Program-made: the position numbers and the translations under genes
Assembly: GCF_034424315.1 (NCBI RefSeq)
Contig: NZ_CP139972.1
Coordinates: forward strand, 5,704,001-5,768,000
DNA length: 64,000 bases
Direction: 5' to 3'
DNA from: Chitinophaga sancti
Lineage (GTDB): Bacteria; Bacteroidota; Bacteroidia; Chitinophagales; Chitinophagaceae
Shown: positions 25,412 through 35,233 of the stretch, in pieces
How the letters are laid out: each line of letters opens with the position of its first letter
How positions within the stretch are numbered: position 1 is the stretch's first letter
Notes under the pieces: model-generated
Seen by the model: the letters and a program-made list of their open reading frames with translations, nothing else
Database searches by the model: none
Told to the model about the DNA's origin: nothing

Positions 25412-27010
25412 CTATAACACAATGTTTTGTACCAGCGCGCTCTTATTTGGATAATCAGTATTGAAATGAAGACCTCTGCTTTCCTTACGGAAGGAAGCAC
25501 TTTTTACGATCAGATAACCTACGGTGATCAGGTTACGCAGCTCACACAGTTGTGGAGATACTTCTGTTTTCTCGTAGAGGCTTTCTGTTTCTTCGTGAAG
25601 GATATCCAGTCTGCGGATCGCTCTTTGAATACGTTCGTTGGTACGTACGATACCCAGGTAATCGCTCATGATCTGCTTCAGTTCCTTCAGGCTCTGGGTA
25701 ATGAGGATCATTTCCTTCGGAGCCGTGGTACCTGCTGCATTCCAGTCTGGTACATCGTTTCTGAATGAAATGGAATTGATCTTTTCTACAGCTGTCACAT
25801 AACAACGATGTGCAAACACCATCGCTTCCAGCAGTGAGTTGGATGCAAGGCGGTTAGCACCGTGTAAGCCTGTGCTGGAGCATTCTCCGCAGGCATACAG
25901 GTTCTTGATGCTGGTACAGCCATGTTCATTTACCTTAATACCGCCACAGCTATAGTGGGCAGCTGGTGCCACGGGTATCATATCTTTCTTCACATCGATA
26001 CCGGATGCCAGGCATTTCTCATAGATATTAGGGAAGTGGTGAATAAACTTCTCCATATCCATATGACGGCAATCGAGGTATACATGTTCTGTACCTGTGA
26101 TCTTCATCTCACTATCTATGGCCCTGGCCACGATGTCGCGGGGAGCGAGGGAGAGACGGGGATCATATTTATGCATGAAGTCTTCGCCATGTATATTGCG
26201 CAATATACCACCATCGCCACGTACTGCTTCTGTGATCAGGAAGGCATTGTTCACACCTGGCTGATAGAGGGCAGTAGGATGAAACTGGATGAACTCCATG
26301 TTCTCAATTCTACCCTTGGCGCGGTATACCATGGCTACCCCATCGCCAGAGGCTATGGTAGGATTGGTTGTACTGCGATATACCTGTCCGTTACCACCAG
26401 TAGCCAGTACGGTGATGCGGCTCAGGATCTTTTCTATCTTGTTTGTAAGGAGGTTCAATACGTATACGCCGTAGCATTCTATGTCAGGCGTAGATTTGGT
26501 CACCAGGTAGCCCAGGTGGTGCTGGGTGATGAGGTCTACTACAAAGCAGTGAGTGACCAGCTCAATATTTGGGTGCTGCTTAACGGCTGCCAGCAGGGCT
26601 CTTTCTATTTCATAACCGGTGATGTCTTTATAGTGGATTACCCTGAACTCAGAATGTCCGCCTTCTCTGCCAAGGGCAAAGTCGCCATCGGGATTCTTGT
26701 CAAAGTTGGTACCCCATTCTATGATCTCGTTCACGCGCTCCGGCCCCTCTTTCACTACGATCTCCACGATCTTCCCGTTGCATAGGCCATCGCCGGCGAT
26801 CAGGGTGTCTTCAATGTGCTTGGCGAAGCTGTCATTTTCAAGGTCATTCACTACTGCTACGCCACCCTGGGCATACTTTGTATTCGTTTCGTCTTCCTGG
26901 GTCTTAGTGATGATGGTGATCTTCTTATCTGGACAGGCACCTGCCACTTTGAGCGCATAGGTTAATCCTGCGATGCCGGAGCCGATCACTAAAAAGTCTG
27001 TCTGTTGCAT
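25412..27010 (-). CDS. nadB: L-aspartate oxidase
   Basis: A 532-residue FAD flavoprotein that oxidises L-aspartate to iminoaspartate, the first step of de novo NAD synthesis. It has the dinucleotide motif VIGSGIAGLTYAL at the N-terminus, TKYAQGGVAVV, HTEA-type region FHPTALYQPG, LAPRDIVARAID, and YSCGGIKVNEHG followed by GECSSTGLHGANRLASNSL. The C-terminal helical domain is complete. nadA and nadC are not adjacent. A TACATTTG -7 box lies 19 nt upstream. Confidence 0.97.
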   Translation of the reverse strand: MQQTDFLVIGSGIAGLTYALKVAGACPDKKITIITKTQEDETNTKYAQGGVAVVNDLENDSFAKHIEDTLIAGDGLCNGKIVEIVVKEGPERVNEIIEWGTNFDKNPDGDFALGREGGHSEFRVIHYKDITGYEIERALLAAVKQHPNIELVTHCFVVDLITQHHLGYLVTKSTPDIECYGVYVLNLLTNKIEKILSRITVLATGGNGQVYRSTTNPTIASGDGVAMVYRAKGRIENMEFIQFHPTALYQPGVNNAFLITEAVRGDGGILRNIHGEDFMHKYDPRLSLAPRDIVARAIDSEMKITGTEHVYLDCRHMDMEKFIHHFPNIYEKCLASGIDVKKDMIPVAPAAHYSCGGIKVNEHGCTSIKNLYACGECSSTGLHGANRLASNSLLEAMVFAHRCYVTAVEKINSISFRNDVPDWNAAGTTAPKEMILITQSLKELKQIMSDYLGIVRTNERIQRAIRRLDILHEETESLYEKTEVSPQLCELRNLITVGYLIVKSASFRKESRGLHFNTDYPNKSALVQNIVL

Positions 27011-27029
27011 AATAACTCATCTAGCGAAT

Positions 27030-27037
27030 CAAATGTA
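27030..27037 (-). promoter_or_regulatory. -7 box (TACATTTG) for nadB
   Basis: An exact TAnnTTTG match on the minus strand, 19 nt before the nadB ATG. Confidence 0.5.
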
Positions 27038-27044
27038 CGGTATA

Positions 27045-27692
27045 TTACCGGATTGCGTAGGGGAGACCTTGCTTTTGCCAGATATACCGGGTGGCACCAT
27101 AGACAAGGCCATAATTGGCTACACCATAGCAAAGCACACTCAGTGCAGGATAAGAAAGTGCCAGTGCTCCGCCAGCTATGAGAAAGATAATGCCCGCAAG
27201 ACAATACCAGCCATATGGCTGCTCTCTGAGCCGAAAAGCATGCATGACCGACTGGAGCGCAATGGAAGCGGTGAACAGGCAAGCCACCACCTGCCATACC
27301 ATGCCATCAGCTTCTAAACGGGGAAGTAAATAGAAAAATAGAGCCAGCCCCAGCGCTTCTGTCAGGAAGATAAACGCCCATTTACAGGTAGGCAAAGGAT
27401 AATTGGTATAACGGATCTTTAAAAAGAAAGCAATATAGACCAGGTGAACAAGCGGTATAGACGCGACGGCGAGAAGATGGACCTGAGGAGGACTTGTAAT
27501 AGCTAAACCTATAACTAACAATATCCTAAGAATGGGTGGTGTGAAACGCGTGCCTTTGATGAAAAATACCACTGACAACCCTGCCAGCAATGTCATTGAA
27601 AGCTGCATCAAAATGAAAGAATCAATTATACAGCCCAAAATCAGTACCGGCATTATACCCCAATACAAACGATTAAAGACATGCGGTTTCAT
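27045..27692 (-). CDS. Multi-pass membrane protein, YhhN/TMEM86-like
   Basis: A 215-residue protein read from ATG 27692, with about seven to eight hydrophobic segments and almost no soluble part. The layout and a C-terminal segment of the type FLIAGGALALSYPALSVLCY loosely resemble YhhN (TMEM86) proteins, some of which are lysoplasmalogenases. The conserved Asp residues of that family are not evident, so the assignment is weak. It lies between nadB and the histidine kinase gene on the same strand. Confidence 0.55.
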   Translation of the reverse strand: MKPHVFNRLYWGIMPVLILGCIIDSFILMQLSMTLLAGLSVVFFIKGTRFTPPILRILLVIGLAITSPPQVHLLAVASIPLVHLVYIAFFLKIRYTNYPLPTCKWAFIFLTEALGLALFFYLLPRLEADGMVWQVVACLFTASIALQSVMHAFRLREQPYGWYCLAGIIFLIAGGALALSYPALSVLCYGVANYGLVYGATRYIWQKQGLPYAIR

Positions 27693-27696
27693 GGAG

Positions 27697-27704
27697 CAAA
27701 AATA
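27697..27704 (-). promoter_or_regulatory. -7 box (TATTTTTG) for the YhhN-like gene
   Basis: An exact match ending 4 nt before the ATG on the minus strand, which would give a leaderless message. Confidence 0.4.
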
Positions 27705-27786
27705 TGAATTTACAGGTAATGACTCATTTTGCATTTATATCCCCTCAACAGTAACCGTCGTTTCATGCTTTAATAATGAAATCAAT

Positions 27787-29124
27787 TTACACCGTAGTCA
27801 GGATCACATTAAATGTTGTGCCATTATTACTGGTGCTATCTACTTTCAATTGACCGCCATGCAACTGGATAATTTGCTGGGAGAGGCTTAGGCCAATACC
27901 ACTGCCTTTACGCTTCGTCGTATAGAAAGGTATAAAAATTTTATTGATTGCATCTGCATCTATACCCGGCCCATTGTCAGCAATGGCAATGCAAACCTGG
28001 TTGTGGGTAGTCATGATCGCGGTGATCTTTATTTCAGGACGGGCGGTATGCTCCAGGGCATCCATCGCATTCCTGATCAGGTTGATCAGCACCATCTGTA
28101 ACTGGGCACTGTCGGCATGAATTTCTGCACCTGCTGAATCTACTTCGAACTGGTAATAGATGCCCGCCTGTTTAAGGTCTGATTGCAGGAGATTGCTGAC
28201 CACCGTGAGCAGTTCTTTGATATTGACGTCCGTGAACTGTGGCTTGGGCAGGGTCGTATAATCTCTATATGCATTCACGAAGTTCATGATGCCCTTACTG
28301 CGGCTCTTGATTGTTTCCAATGCCTCCATCAGGTCAGTGATGGCTTCCTGCTGGTGGCTGTCCGAAGCAATGTCCTGCTCTATAATATCCTGCATGGTGC
28401 TGATGAGGGATACGATCGGTGTAACGGAGTTCATGATTTCATGCCGGAGAATCTTGGTCAGGTTCTGCCAGGCTTCCAGCTCTTTTTGTTGTAGCTCCGC
28501 ATGGATGTTCTGCAGGGAGATCAGTTTTACCAGGCGCCCCTGTAATCGTACCGTTGCTGCATGAATCGACAATTGTTGTTCATTGCGGGTACGATATAGG
28601 ATCTTGTTGCCGGAGTGCACCTGCAGGAGTAATTCGGGTAAATCAGGATGTGCCGATTTTAGTTCCGCAATATTGCGCAGGCGGTAAATACCCAGCAGGC
28701 GAAAAGCCGCAGGGTTGATTAATTCGATCCTCCCTTCCGCATCGAAAGATAATACCCCGATACTGATATGCTGTACGATGGTATCTATGTATTTCAGGTT
28801 CGCTTCCTTTTCTGCCCTCGTTTGCCTGAAGGCTTCCAGCACTTCGTTGAACTGGTAGTTGAGGGCCTGAAAGCTTTTACCCATCTTATTATCAGCACTG
28901 AAGCGGATGGAAAAATCTTCGTAACGGATGGACTCCAGGAAGAGGGTGAGTTTCCGGTTGATCCTGTTCATATAATAATACATTCCATAGATCTGCAGGC
29001 AGATCAGGGCAATGATGGCCAGGCCCGGAATTGGACCCAGTAATCGCCATACTTCCACACCCGCGATAGTGCTGGCGGTAAGCAGGAGGATGCGCAGGAA
29101 TATATTGATACTGAACCCGTTCAT
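27787..29124 (-). CDS. Sensor histidine kinase, NtrB/NtrY type
   Basis: A 445-residue kinase with two N-terminal membrane spans and almost no periplasmic loop between them, so it probably senses within the membrane or cytoplasm. A HAMP-like linker (about 50-105), a PAS domain (about 110-210, HISIGVLSFDAEGRIELINP), the phospho-His motif LRHEIMNSVTPIV and an ATPase domain (NLIRNAMDALEH, ADNGPGID, GSGIGLSLS) follow. Its ATG directly abuts the regulator stop (TAAATG), so the pair is translationally coupled. It presumably phosphorylates that regulator, which diverges from the ABC export array. Confidence 0.93.
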   Translation of the reverse strand: MNGFSINIFLRILLLTASTIAGVEVWRLLGPIPGLAIIALICLQIYGMYYYMNRINRKLTLFLESIRYEDFSIRFSADNKMGKSFQALNYQFNEVLEAFRQTRAEKEANLKYIDTIVQHISIGVLSFDAEGRIELINPAAFRLLGIYRLRNIAELKSAHPDLPELLLQVHSGNKILYRTRNEQQLSIHAATVRLQGRLVKLISLQNIHAELQQKELEAWQNLTKILRHEIMNSVTPIVSLISTMQDIIEQDIASDSHQQEAITDLMEALETIKSRSKGIMNFVNAYRDYTTLPKPQFTDVNIKELLTVVSNLLQSDLKQAGIYYQFEVDSAGAEIHADSAQLQMVLINLIRNAMDALEHTARPEIKITAIMTTHNQVCIAIADNGPGIDADAINKIFIPFYTTKRKGSGIGLSLSQQIIQLHGGQLKVDSTSNNGTTFNVILTTV

Positions 29125-30480
29125 TTAGATATTATATTTTTCCAGTCTTCTGTACAGGGCTGCTCTGCTCAGGCCCAGTTCCCTGGCAGCTTCCGTGATG
29201 TTGCCATTACATTTCTTCATGGCCTGGGTGATGATGTTGCGTTCCATTTCCTCCAGGTTATAGCCGGTGTTCAGCTGTGTTTCCTGTACGGGATTTTTTA
29301 CGAATACATCTTTTGCCTGCAATACCTTGCCCTGGGAAAGGATGACTGCCCGCTCCATGGCATGCTGCAGTTCACGGATATTCCCCGGCCAGTCATATTG
29401 TAATAATTGCTGGATGAGGGATTCGTGCAGACTATTTACCGGGCGTTTATACTTGCTACTATAGAGTTGCAGGAAGTGTTCTGCCAGCCCTATAATGTCT
29501 TCCTGTCTTTCCCGGAGAGGGGGTAGCTGGATTTCGATCGTATTGATGCGGTAGAGTAAATCCTGGCGGAACAGGTATTGTGCTGCCATTTGCTGAATGT
29601 TGCGGTTGGTGGCGCAGATCAATCGTACGTCTACCGGGATGGCTTTGTTACTGCCTACTTTGGTCACTGCCCTGTTTTGCAGTACGGTCAAAAGTTTTGC
29701 TTGTAGTGGGGGGGAGATGTTTCCCAGTTCATCCAAAAAGATGGTTCCCTTATTAGCTTCTTCAAACCTGCCGACCCTGTCTTCGCGGGCATCGGTAAAG
29801 GCACCTTTCACATGGCCAAACAGTTCGCTTTCAAAGAGACTTTCGCTGATCGCTCCCAGGTCTACGCTCACAAAAGGGTGGGCGCTACGATGGGAGAGCT
29901 GGTGAATGTGCCTGGCCAGCATATCCTTTCCGGTACCGTTCTCTCCGAGTATGAGTACATTGGCATCGGTGGCGGCCACCCTTGCGGCAGTATCTAATAC
30001 CGCCAGCATGGCCGGGCTGTTGCCTATGATAGCGCTATTATTATTGCTAACAGGTGCAGGGGGGGCTACCTTTTCTTTTTGCTGGTGCTTTTTATTATAA
30101 GCGGTCTGCATGGTGGCCAGGAGCTTTTCGTTTTCCCAGGGTTTCAGCACAAAATCCGCTGCCCCGGCCTTGATAGCCCTTACTGCCATTTCCACGTCGC
30201 CATAGGCGGTGAACATTACAACAGCGGCAGAGGGCTGAAGATCCAGGATCCTGTCCAGCCATTCAAACCCTTCCTTACCACTGCTCAGGTCACGGGTGAA
30301 GTTCATGTCCAGCAGGATCACGTCATATTCAAAATTAGATACCAGGTAGGGTATCTTCTGGGGATTGCGTTCAAAATCTACCTGCCCGAAATGGCGTTTC
30401 AACAGGAGACGTGCTGCGCGCAATACATCCATATCATCATCAACTATCAGTATTTTACCAGGCAGTGTCGTCGTAGTCAT
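29125..30480 (-). CDS. Sigma-54-dependent response regulator (NtrC family)
   Basis: A 451-residue activator. The receiver (1-125) has phospho-acceptor Asp in VILLDMNF and Lys in LKPW. The AAA+ domain (about 150-375) has Walker A GENGTGKD and the sigma-54 contact loop GAFTDA (GAFTGA with Asp for the second Gly). The C-terminal Fis-type helix-turn-helix shows NITEAARELGLSRAALYRRL. I start at ATG 30480 (MTTTTLPGKILIVDDD). With its kinase it probably activates the divergent export operon through sigma-54, since a -24/-12-like site lies upstream of that operon. Confidence 0.93.
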   Translation of the reverse strand: MTTTTLPGKILIVDDDMDVLRAARLLLKRHFGQVDFERNPQKIPYLVSNFEYDVILLDMNFTRDLSSGKEGFEWLDRILDLQPSAAVVMFTAYGDVEMAVRAIKAGAADFVLKPWENEKLLATMQTAYNKKHQQKEKVAPPAPVSNNNSAIIGNSPAMLAVLDTAARVAATDANVLILGENGTGKDMLARHIHQLSHRSAHPFVSVDLGAISESLFESELFGHVKGAFTDAREDRVGRFEEANKGTIFLDELGNISPPLQAKLLTVLQNRAVTKVGSNKAIPVDVRLICATNRNIQQMAAQYLFRQDLLYRINTIEIQLPPLRERQEDIIGLAEHFLQLYSSKYKRPVNSLHESLIQQLLQYDWPGNIRELQHAMERAVILSQGKVLQAKDVFVKNPVQETQLNTGYNLEEMERNIITQAMKKCNGNITEAARELGLSRAALYRRLEKYNI

Positions 30481-30601
30481 AGCAATTCGAATAAGAAATA
30501 AAGTTGATAGAGCTCCGCAAACAATGTTCCCGACAATAAGTAATAAGGGCAAACGACTGCGGATGTGGCCACTGGCAATATTATAAAAAGATTTCGGTTT
30601 T

Positions 30602-30618
30602 CGGCAGCACTGGTGCCG
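30602..30618. promoter_or_regulatory. Palindrome, candidate regulator-binding site
   Basis: CGGCAGCACTGGTGCCG has CGGCA/TGCCG arms and an inner GCAC/GTGC. It lies in the divergent gap between the regulator and the export operon, about 105 bp upstream of the -24/-12-like site, a usual place for NtrC-type enhancer sites. Two similar 8-mers, GTGTCCGG and GTGTGCGG, follow at 30631 and 30652. Confidence 0.35.
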
Positions 30619-30722
30619 GATTCATGGAAAGTGTCCGGAATTGAACGAACGGTGTGCGGTACAGGACGTTTTAATAGCGGTTGATGCTGTGAGATGCTTT
30701 ACTGGTAAAGGGTTTCCGGCTT

Positions 30723-30738
30723 TGGCATGCCGGTTGTC
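30723..30738 (+). promoter_or_regulatory. Sigma-54-like -24/-12 promoter for the export operon
   Basis: TTGGCATGCCGGTTGT fits the -24 TGGCA element and the -12 TTGC element at correct spacing, except that the -12 GC is GT. The start would lie about 20-25 nt before ATG 30771. The match overlaps a GGCATGCC palindrome, so it could be coincidental. Confidence 0.35.
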
Positions 30739-30770
30739 TTATTCGGAATGCAAGTTTAGCACATTCACCT

Positions 30771-32018
30771 ATGGATAGAAAAATAGAAAAGAAATATTGG
30801 TCAAAGAAAAGGATCACCCTGGTAAGTGGAGGCGCAGTTGTAGCACTGCTGCTGATCTATAACCTAATCTTTGCCGATCACCGCTCTAAATTAAATGTAG
30901 AGAAGGACAAGATCACTATTTCTAAAGTTACCCGGGGTACGTTTGACCAATATATTGTTGTTACAGCAGTGGTGTTGCCTTTGAAGACGATCCGTCTTGA
31001 TGCGATCGTAGGGGGGTATGTAAGCCAGAAATACCTGGAAGGGGGTAGTATGGTGAAAAAGGGAGATAGCATTCTCCGCCTCGAGAACCAGAATATGATG
31101 ATGGAGTTTGTAAACCATGAAACTGAAATATACCGCCTGATCAATGAACTGCAAAATACCAGGCAGTCACTGAAGCAGAACCGTTTCACCATGCAGCAGA
31201 CCTTGTCCAAACTGGATTACGACATTGATCAGGCAAAGGACCTGTATGATCGTAACAAACAACTGGTAGACGAAAAGATCGTAGCCCGCCAGGATTATAT
31301 CAAGTATAAACTGGATTATGACAGGCTGGTAAAACAAAAACAGATCGAGCTCGAAAGCCAGAAATTCCAGGAAGATAATGCCAGGATCCAGATTGAAAGA
31401 CTGGAATCTACCATTGCGCGTACACAGCGTAACCTCCAGATGATGAAGGATAACCTGAACAACCTGGTACTGAAAGCGCCTATTGACGGACAGCTGTCAT
31501 CAGTAGATGCAGAAGTAGGGGGAAGTATTCTGGCAGGCCAGAATATTGGTCAGATCGATGACCTGAATGGTTTCAAGATGAGGGCTGAGGTAGATGAACA
31601 TTATATATCCAGGGTATTCTCAGGTTTAAAAGCCGGTTTTGAATTCAATAACAAGAATTACGAGCTGGTTATCCTGAAAGTATATCCTGAAGTAAAGAAT
31701 GGCCGTTTCAATGTAGACCTGAAATTTGATAAAGAAACTCCTGAAGGTATACGCAGAGGACAATCCTCTCCTATCCGCCTCGAATTAGGTAAATCTTCAG
31801 CTGCTCTGCTGTTACCTGTAGGAGGTTTCTTTTCTGACACCGGTGGTAACTGGGTATACGTAGTAGATAAAAGTGGTAAACGCGCTGTAAAACGTAACAT
31901 CTCCCTGGGCCAGAAAAACCCGCAGTTCTTTGAGATTCTCGAAGGTTTGCAGGAAGGGGAGCAGGTGATCACTTCATCCTATGAGAATTTCGGAGATAAA
32001 GAAGTATTAGTATTTTAA
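30771..32018 (+). CDS. HlyD/MacA-family periplasmic adaptor 1
   Basis: A 415-residue membrane-fusion protein with an N-terminal membrane anchor (about 15-35), a lipoyl-like half (VSQKYLEGGSMVKKGDSILR), a long coiled-coil hairpin (about 110-215), the second lipoyl half (LKAPIDGQLSSVDAEVGGSI), a beta-barrel and a membrane-proximal domain. It links an inner-membrane ABC exporter to a TolC channel. It is the first gene of an eight-gene plus-strand array, divergent from its likely sigma-54 regulator. Confidence 0.92.
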   Translation: MDRKIEKKYWSKKRITLVSGGAVVALLLIYNLIFADHRSKLNVEKDKITISKVTRGTFDQYIVVTAVVLPLKTIRLDAIVGGYVSQKYLEGGSMVKKGDSILRLENQNMMMEFVNHETEIYRLINELQNTRQSLKQNRFTMQQTLSKLDYDIDQAKDLYDRNKQLVDEKIVARQDYIKYKLDYDRLVKQKQIELESQKFQEDNARIQIERLESTIARTQRNLQMMKDNLNNLVLKAPIDGQLSSVDAEVGGSILAGQNIGQIDDLNGFKMRAEVDEHYISRVFSGLKAGFEFNNKNYELVILKVYPEVKNGRFNVDLKFDKETPEGIRRGQSSPIRLELGKSSAALLLPVGGFFSDTGGNWVYVVDKSGKRAVKRNISLGQKNPQFFEILEGLQEGEQVITSSYENFGDKEVLVF

Positions 32019-32037
32019 CTTAATCAAAATAACACCA

Positions 32038-32727
32038 ATGATACGTACAGTTAATCTGCAAAAAATGTTTACCACTGAAGAAATTGAGACTTCTGCGCTC
32101 AATGGGATCAACATGGAGATAAAAGATGGTGAGTTTGTTGCCATCATGGGTCCTTCAGGTTGTGGTAAGTCTACCTTACTGAACATCCTGGGTTTGCTGG
32201 ACAATCCTTCAGGTGGAGAATACCATTTCTGGGATCATGAAGTAGCGAGAATGAGTGAAAGACAACGTGCACAATTGAGAAAAGGGTCTATTGGTTTTGT
32301 ATTTCAGAGTTTTAACCTCATCGACGAACTGACTGTATTTGAGAATGTGGAATTGCCACTGCTATACCTGAAAGTGCCTGCCAGCGATCGTAAGAAGAAG
32401 GTGGAAGAAGTGCTGGAACGTATGAATATTATGCATCGCCGCAATCACTTTCCACAACAGTTATCCGGTGGTCAGCAACAGCGTGTGGCCATTGCCCGTG
32501 CAGTAGTTGCAAAACCTAAAATGATCCTGGCGGATGAGCCGACCGGTAACCTGGATTCTACCAATGGTGAAGAAGTAATGAAACTGTTGCAGGAGCTGAA
32601 TGATGCCGGTACGACGATGATCATGGTAACGCACAGCCCTTATGATGCAGGATTTGCACACCGTGTCATTAACCTGTTTGATGGTAAAGTTGTTACTGAA
32701 AACATCAAGGAACAGTTTCACGTTTAA
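32038..32727 (+). CDS. MacB/LolD-type ABC transporter ATPase 1
   Basis: A 229-residue ATPase with Walker [10 protein letters not shown] (38-46), Q-loop [13 protein letters not shown], signature [14 protein letters not shown], Walker B with D-loop [13 protein letters not shown], and the H-loop in MVTHSP. All catalytic residues are present. It belongs to the MacB/LolD/FtsE class that powers FtsX-type permeases, and it lies 19 bp after adaptor 1. About 165 bp without features separate it from the first permease. Confidence 0.95.
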   Translation: MIRTVNLQKMFTTEEIETSALNGINMEIKDGEFVAIMGPSGCGKSTLLNILGLLDNPSGGEYHFWDHEVARMSERQRAQLRKGSIGFVFQSFNLIDELTVFENVELPLLYLKVPASDRKKKVEEVLERMNIMHRRNHFPQQLSGGQQQRVAIARAVVAKPKMILADEPTGNLDSTNGEEVMKLLQELNDAGTTMIMVTHSPYDAGFAHRVINLFDGKVVTENIKEQFHV

Positions 32728-32893
32728 ACCACTGTTTATACTTATCAGTGAAAGCTGCAATGACTAACCCTGTAAATCATTAAGAACTGAATAAAGATAT
32801 TAAAGTCGTTACGTTTTAAAATGACAAGTTCAAAATGAAACCTGGGCCGGTATTGACCAGCCCTTCCTTTTATTCAATTTTAAACCGTTTGTT

Positions 32894-35233
32894 ATGATTA
32901 GGAATTACATCAGGATTGCATTGCGCAACCTATGGCGTAATAAATTATTCTCTGCGATCAATATTGGGGGCTTGGCAATAGGTATGACCATTAGTTTTAT
33001 GCTAATACTGTATGTACTCTTCCAGTTTAGTTTTGATAAGTTTCATGCGAATACAAATAATATTTATGAGGTATTGACAGCCGAAGCCGGAGTATGGACT
33101 ACGCCTGCGCCCCTGGCTGCTGCAATAGAAAAAACGATACCTGGGGTTAAATCAACTGCAAGGGCCAGTTATTTTTTTGATCACCTGTTGCAGGCGGGCG
33201 AAACCAGTGTTAAATTGAAAGGTGGTTTTATAGATCCTCCATACCTGGATATTTTTAGCTTTCCTGTCATAAAGGGGAATGCAAAACCATTGCATGAGAA
33301 GAATGAAATTGTATTGACCGCGAGTACTGCCCGTAAATTGTTCAGGGAGGCAAATCCTATTGGACAGATCGTAAAGCTGGATGCACATGATCCATTGGTG
33401 GTGAGTGCTGTCGTCAATGATCCTCCGGATAATTCTTCTATACAGTTTGATTTCCTTTGTGGCTGGTTATTATATGAGGCTAAGGAGCAATGGGTGAAAG
33501 ATAATACCTGGGGCAATTTTGGTTTTAGAACTTATGTATTGCTAAATCCCAATACTTCGCTTGCTCCTGTGCAAAGTAAGTTGAAGCATATGTTGCAAAC
33601 GGAAGCTAAGTCAAATATGACTACGACTCTTATGTTGCATGCAGCAAAGGATTGGAAACTATATGGCGCGATCAGAGATGGTAAGATCATTGGTGGGGAA
33701 ATAGAAACTGTACGTCTCTTTCTTATACTTGCTTTGAGTATCCTGCTCATTGCCTGTGTGAATTTTATGAACCTGAGTACAGCTCAGGCAGCGCGCAGGG
33801 CGCGTGAAGTGGGGGTGCGCAAGGCGATTGGTGCCAACAGGAGATCACTGATCCTCCAGTTTTTTGGAGAGTCGCTGATATTGGTCGTCTTGTCTGCAAT
33901 ACTGGCTTTATTACTGTTATGGACCTTGCTGCCTGCATTCAACACATTTGCAAATAGTTCACTCAAATTAGCGACAGCGCCGGAAATATTCTGGCTAAGC
34001 CTACCTTGTTTATTGCTGGTAACGGGTTTACTGGCGGGTAGCTATCCTGCATTATACCTTTCTTCATTCAGACCAATTAGAGTTCTGAAAGGAGGTGCTA
34101 ATAAGATCAAAGGTAATTTCCTGTCCAGGCAGGTTTTGGTCGTCTTTCAGTTTGGACTTGCTGTGGCACTCATCATTACCACAATCATTATATATCAGCA
34201 GCTTTATTATATCCAGCACAAACCAATTGGGTATGACACTAAAGGATTGGTGGATATTCAGCTGGAAGGACAGTTATATGATAATTATGAAGTATTCAGG
34301 AATGCGGTAATTGGTTCGGGGGCTGCTGTAGAAGGAACTATTATCAACGACCAGATCACAAATAGTGGTAGTACTTCCTGGGGGCTTAAATGGCCGGGGA
34401 TGGAAGATGGAGGGGATCAGAAAGCATTTGGGGTGATTGCAACGGCGGCCAACTTTGCTGCTACATTTAGTATTCCTGTGCTGCAGGGGCGCGACTTTCT
34501 CAGTAAAAATGATTCCATGGGGATCATGCTGAATGAAACCGCGGTAAAGGAAATGCACCTGAAAGAACCACTGGGCCAGATCATTAGCTACAATGGTCAA
34601 CAGCGTATCATTACCGGTATCTTAAAAAACTTCGTGTCAGATAAGTCCTATAAGCCAATAGGCCCTATGATCTTTACTTACAATGCTGAGTGGCGGGGCC
34701 TGATGACCTTTAAACTCAATCCTTCACTTTCTTTACAGGCATCTATGAAGAAGCTGGAGAAAGTATATCATGAAATGAATCCTGATTATCCTTTCAGCTA
34801 TTCGTTTGTGGATGAGAGCTACCAGAAGAAATATGATAATGAAAAATTCCTGGGCAGAGCGATCAACATCTTTGCATCACTGGCTGTCATGATCAGCTGT
34901 CTTGGGTTGCTAGGCCTTTCAGTATTTGCGGCGGAACAGCGTAAGAAGGAAATAGGGATCCGCAAGGTAATGGGAGCTGGTGTACAACAGGTAATGTTGT
35001 TGTTGTCAAAAGAGTTCCTGAAACCGGTATTGATTGCTATCCTGATTGCATCGCCAATCGCAGCTTATATTATGAATAACTGGTTGCAACATTATACTTA
35101 TCGCATACACATTGAATGGTGGATGTTTGGTATAGCCGGACTGCTCGCAGTATTGATAGCACTTGTAACAGTCAGTGTTCAGTCTTTCAGGGCGGCCAGT
35201 CTGGATCCTGTTAAAGCTTTGAGAACAGAATGA
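32894..35233 (+). CDS. FtsX/MacB-type ABC permease 1
   Basis: A 779-residue permease made of two MacB-like halves. Each half has a membrane span, a large periplasmic domain and a three-span FtsX domain. The first FtsX domain carries ARREVGVRKAIG-like residues (REVGVRKAIGANRRSLILQF) and the second KKEIGIRKVMGAGVQQVMLL; the protein ends DPVKALRTE. Eight membrane spans are predicted by eye. Such permeases work as mechanotransmission exporters with MacB-type ATPases. It overlaps the next permease by 4 bp (ATGA). Confidence 0.93.
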   Translation: MIRNYIRIALRNLWRNKLFSAINIGGLAIGMTISFMLILYVLFQFSFDKFHANTNNIYEVLTAEAGVWTTPAPLAAAIEKTIPGVKSTARASYFFDHLLQAGETSVKLKGGFIDPPYLDIFSFPVIKGNAKPLHEKNEIVLTASTARKLFREANPIGQIVKLDAHDPLVVSAVVNDPPDNSSIQFDFLCGWLLYEAKEQWVKDNTWGNFGFRTYVLLNPNTSLAPVQSKLKHMLQTEAKSNMTTTLMLHAAKDWKLYGAIRDGKIIGGEIETVRLFLILALSILLIACVNFMNLSTAQAARRAREVGVRKAIGANRRSLILQFFGESLILVVLSAILALLLLWTLLPAFNTFANSSLKLATAPEIFWLSLPCLLLVTGLLAGSYPALYLSSFRPIRVLKGGANKIKGNFLSRQVLVVFQFGLAVALIITTIIIYQQLYYIQHKPIGYDTKGLVDIQLEGQLYDNYEVFRNAVIGSGAAVEGTIINDQITNSGSTSWGLKWPGMEDGGDQKAFGVIATAANFAATFSIPVLQGRDFLSKNDSMGIMLNETAVKEMHLKEPLGQIISYNGQQRIITGILKNFVSDKSYKPIGPMIFTYNAEWRGLMTFKLNPSLSLQASMKKLEKVYHEMNPDYPFSYSFVDESYQKKYDNEKFLGRAINIFASLAVMISCLGLLGLSVFAAEQRKKEIGIRKVMGAGVQQVMLLLSKEFLKPVLIAILIASPIAAYIMNNWLQHYTYRIHIEWWMFGIAGLLAVLIALVTVSVQSFRAASLDPVKALRTE

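Noticed and set aside
25922..26785. 287-codon open frame antisense to nadB
   Set aside because: It is a shadow of nadB; the composition is His/Tyr-rich without a family pattern.
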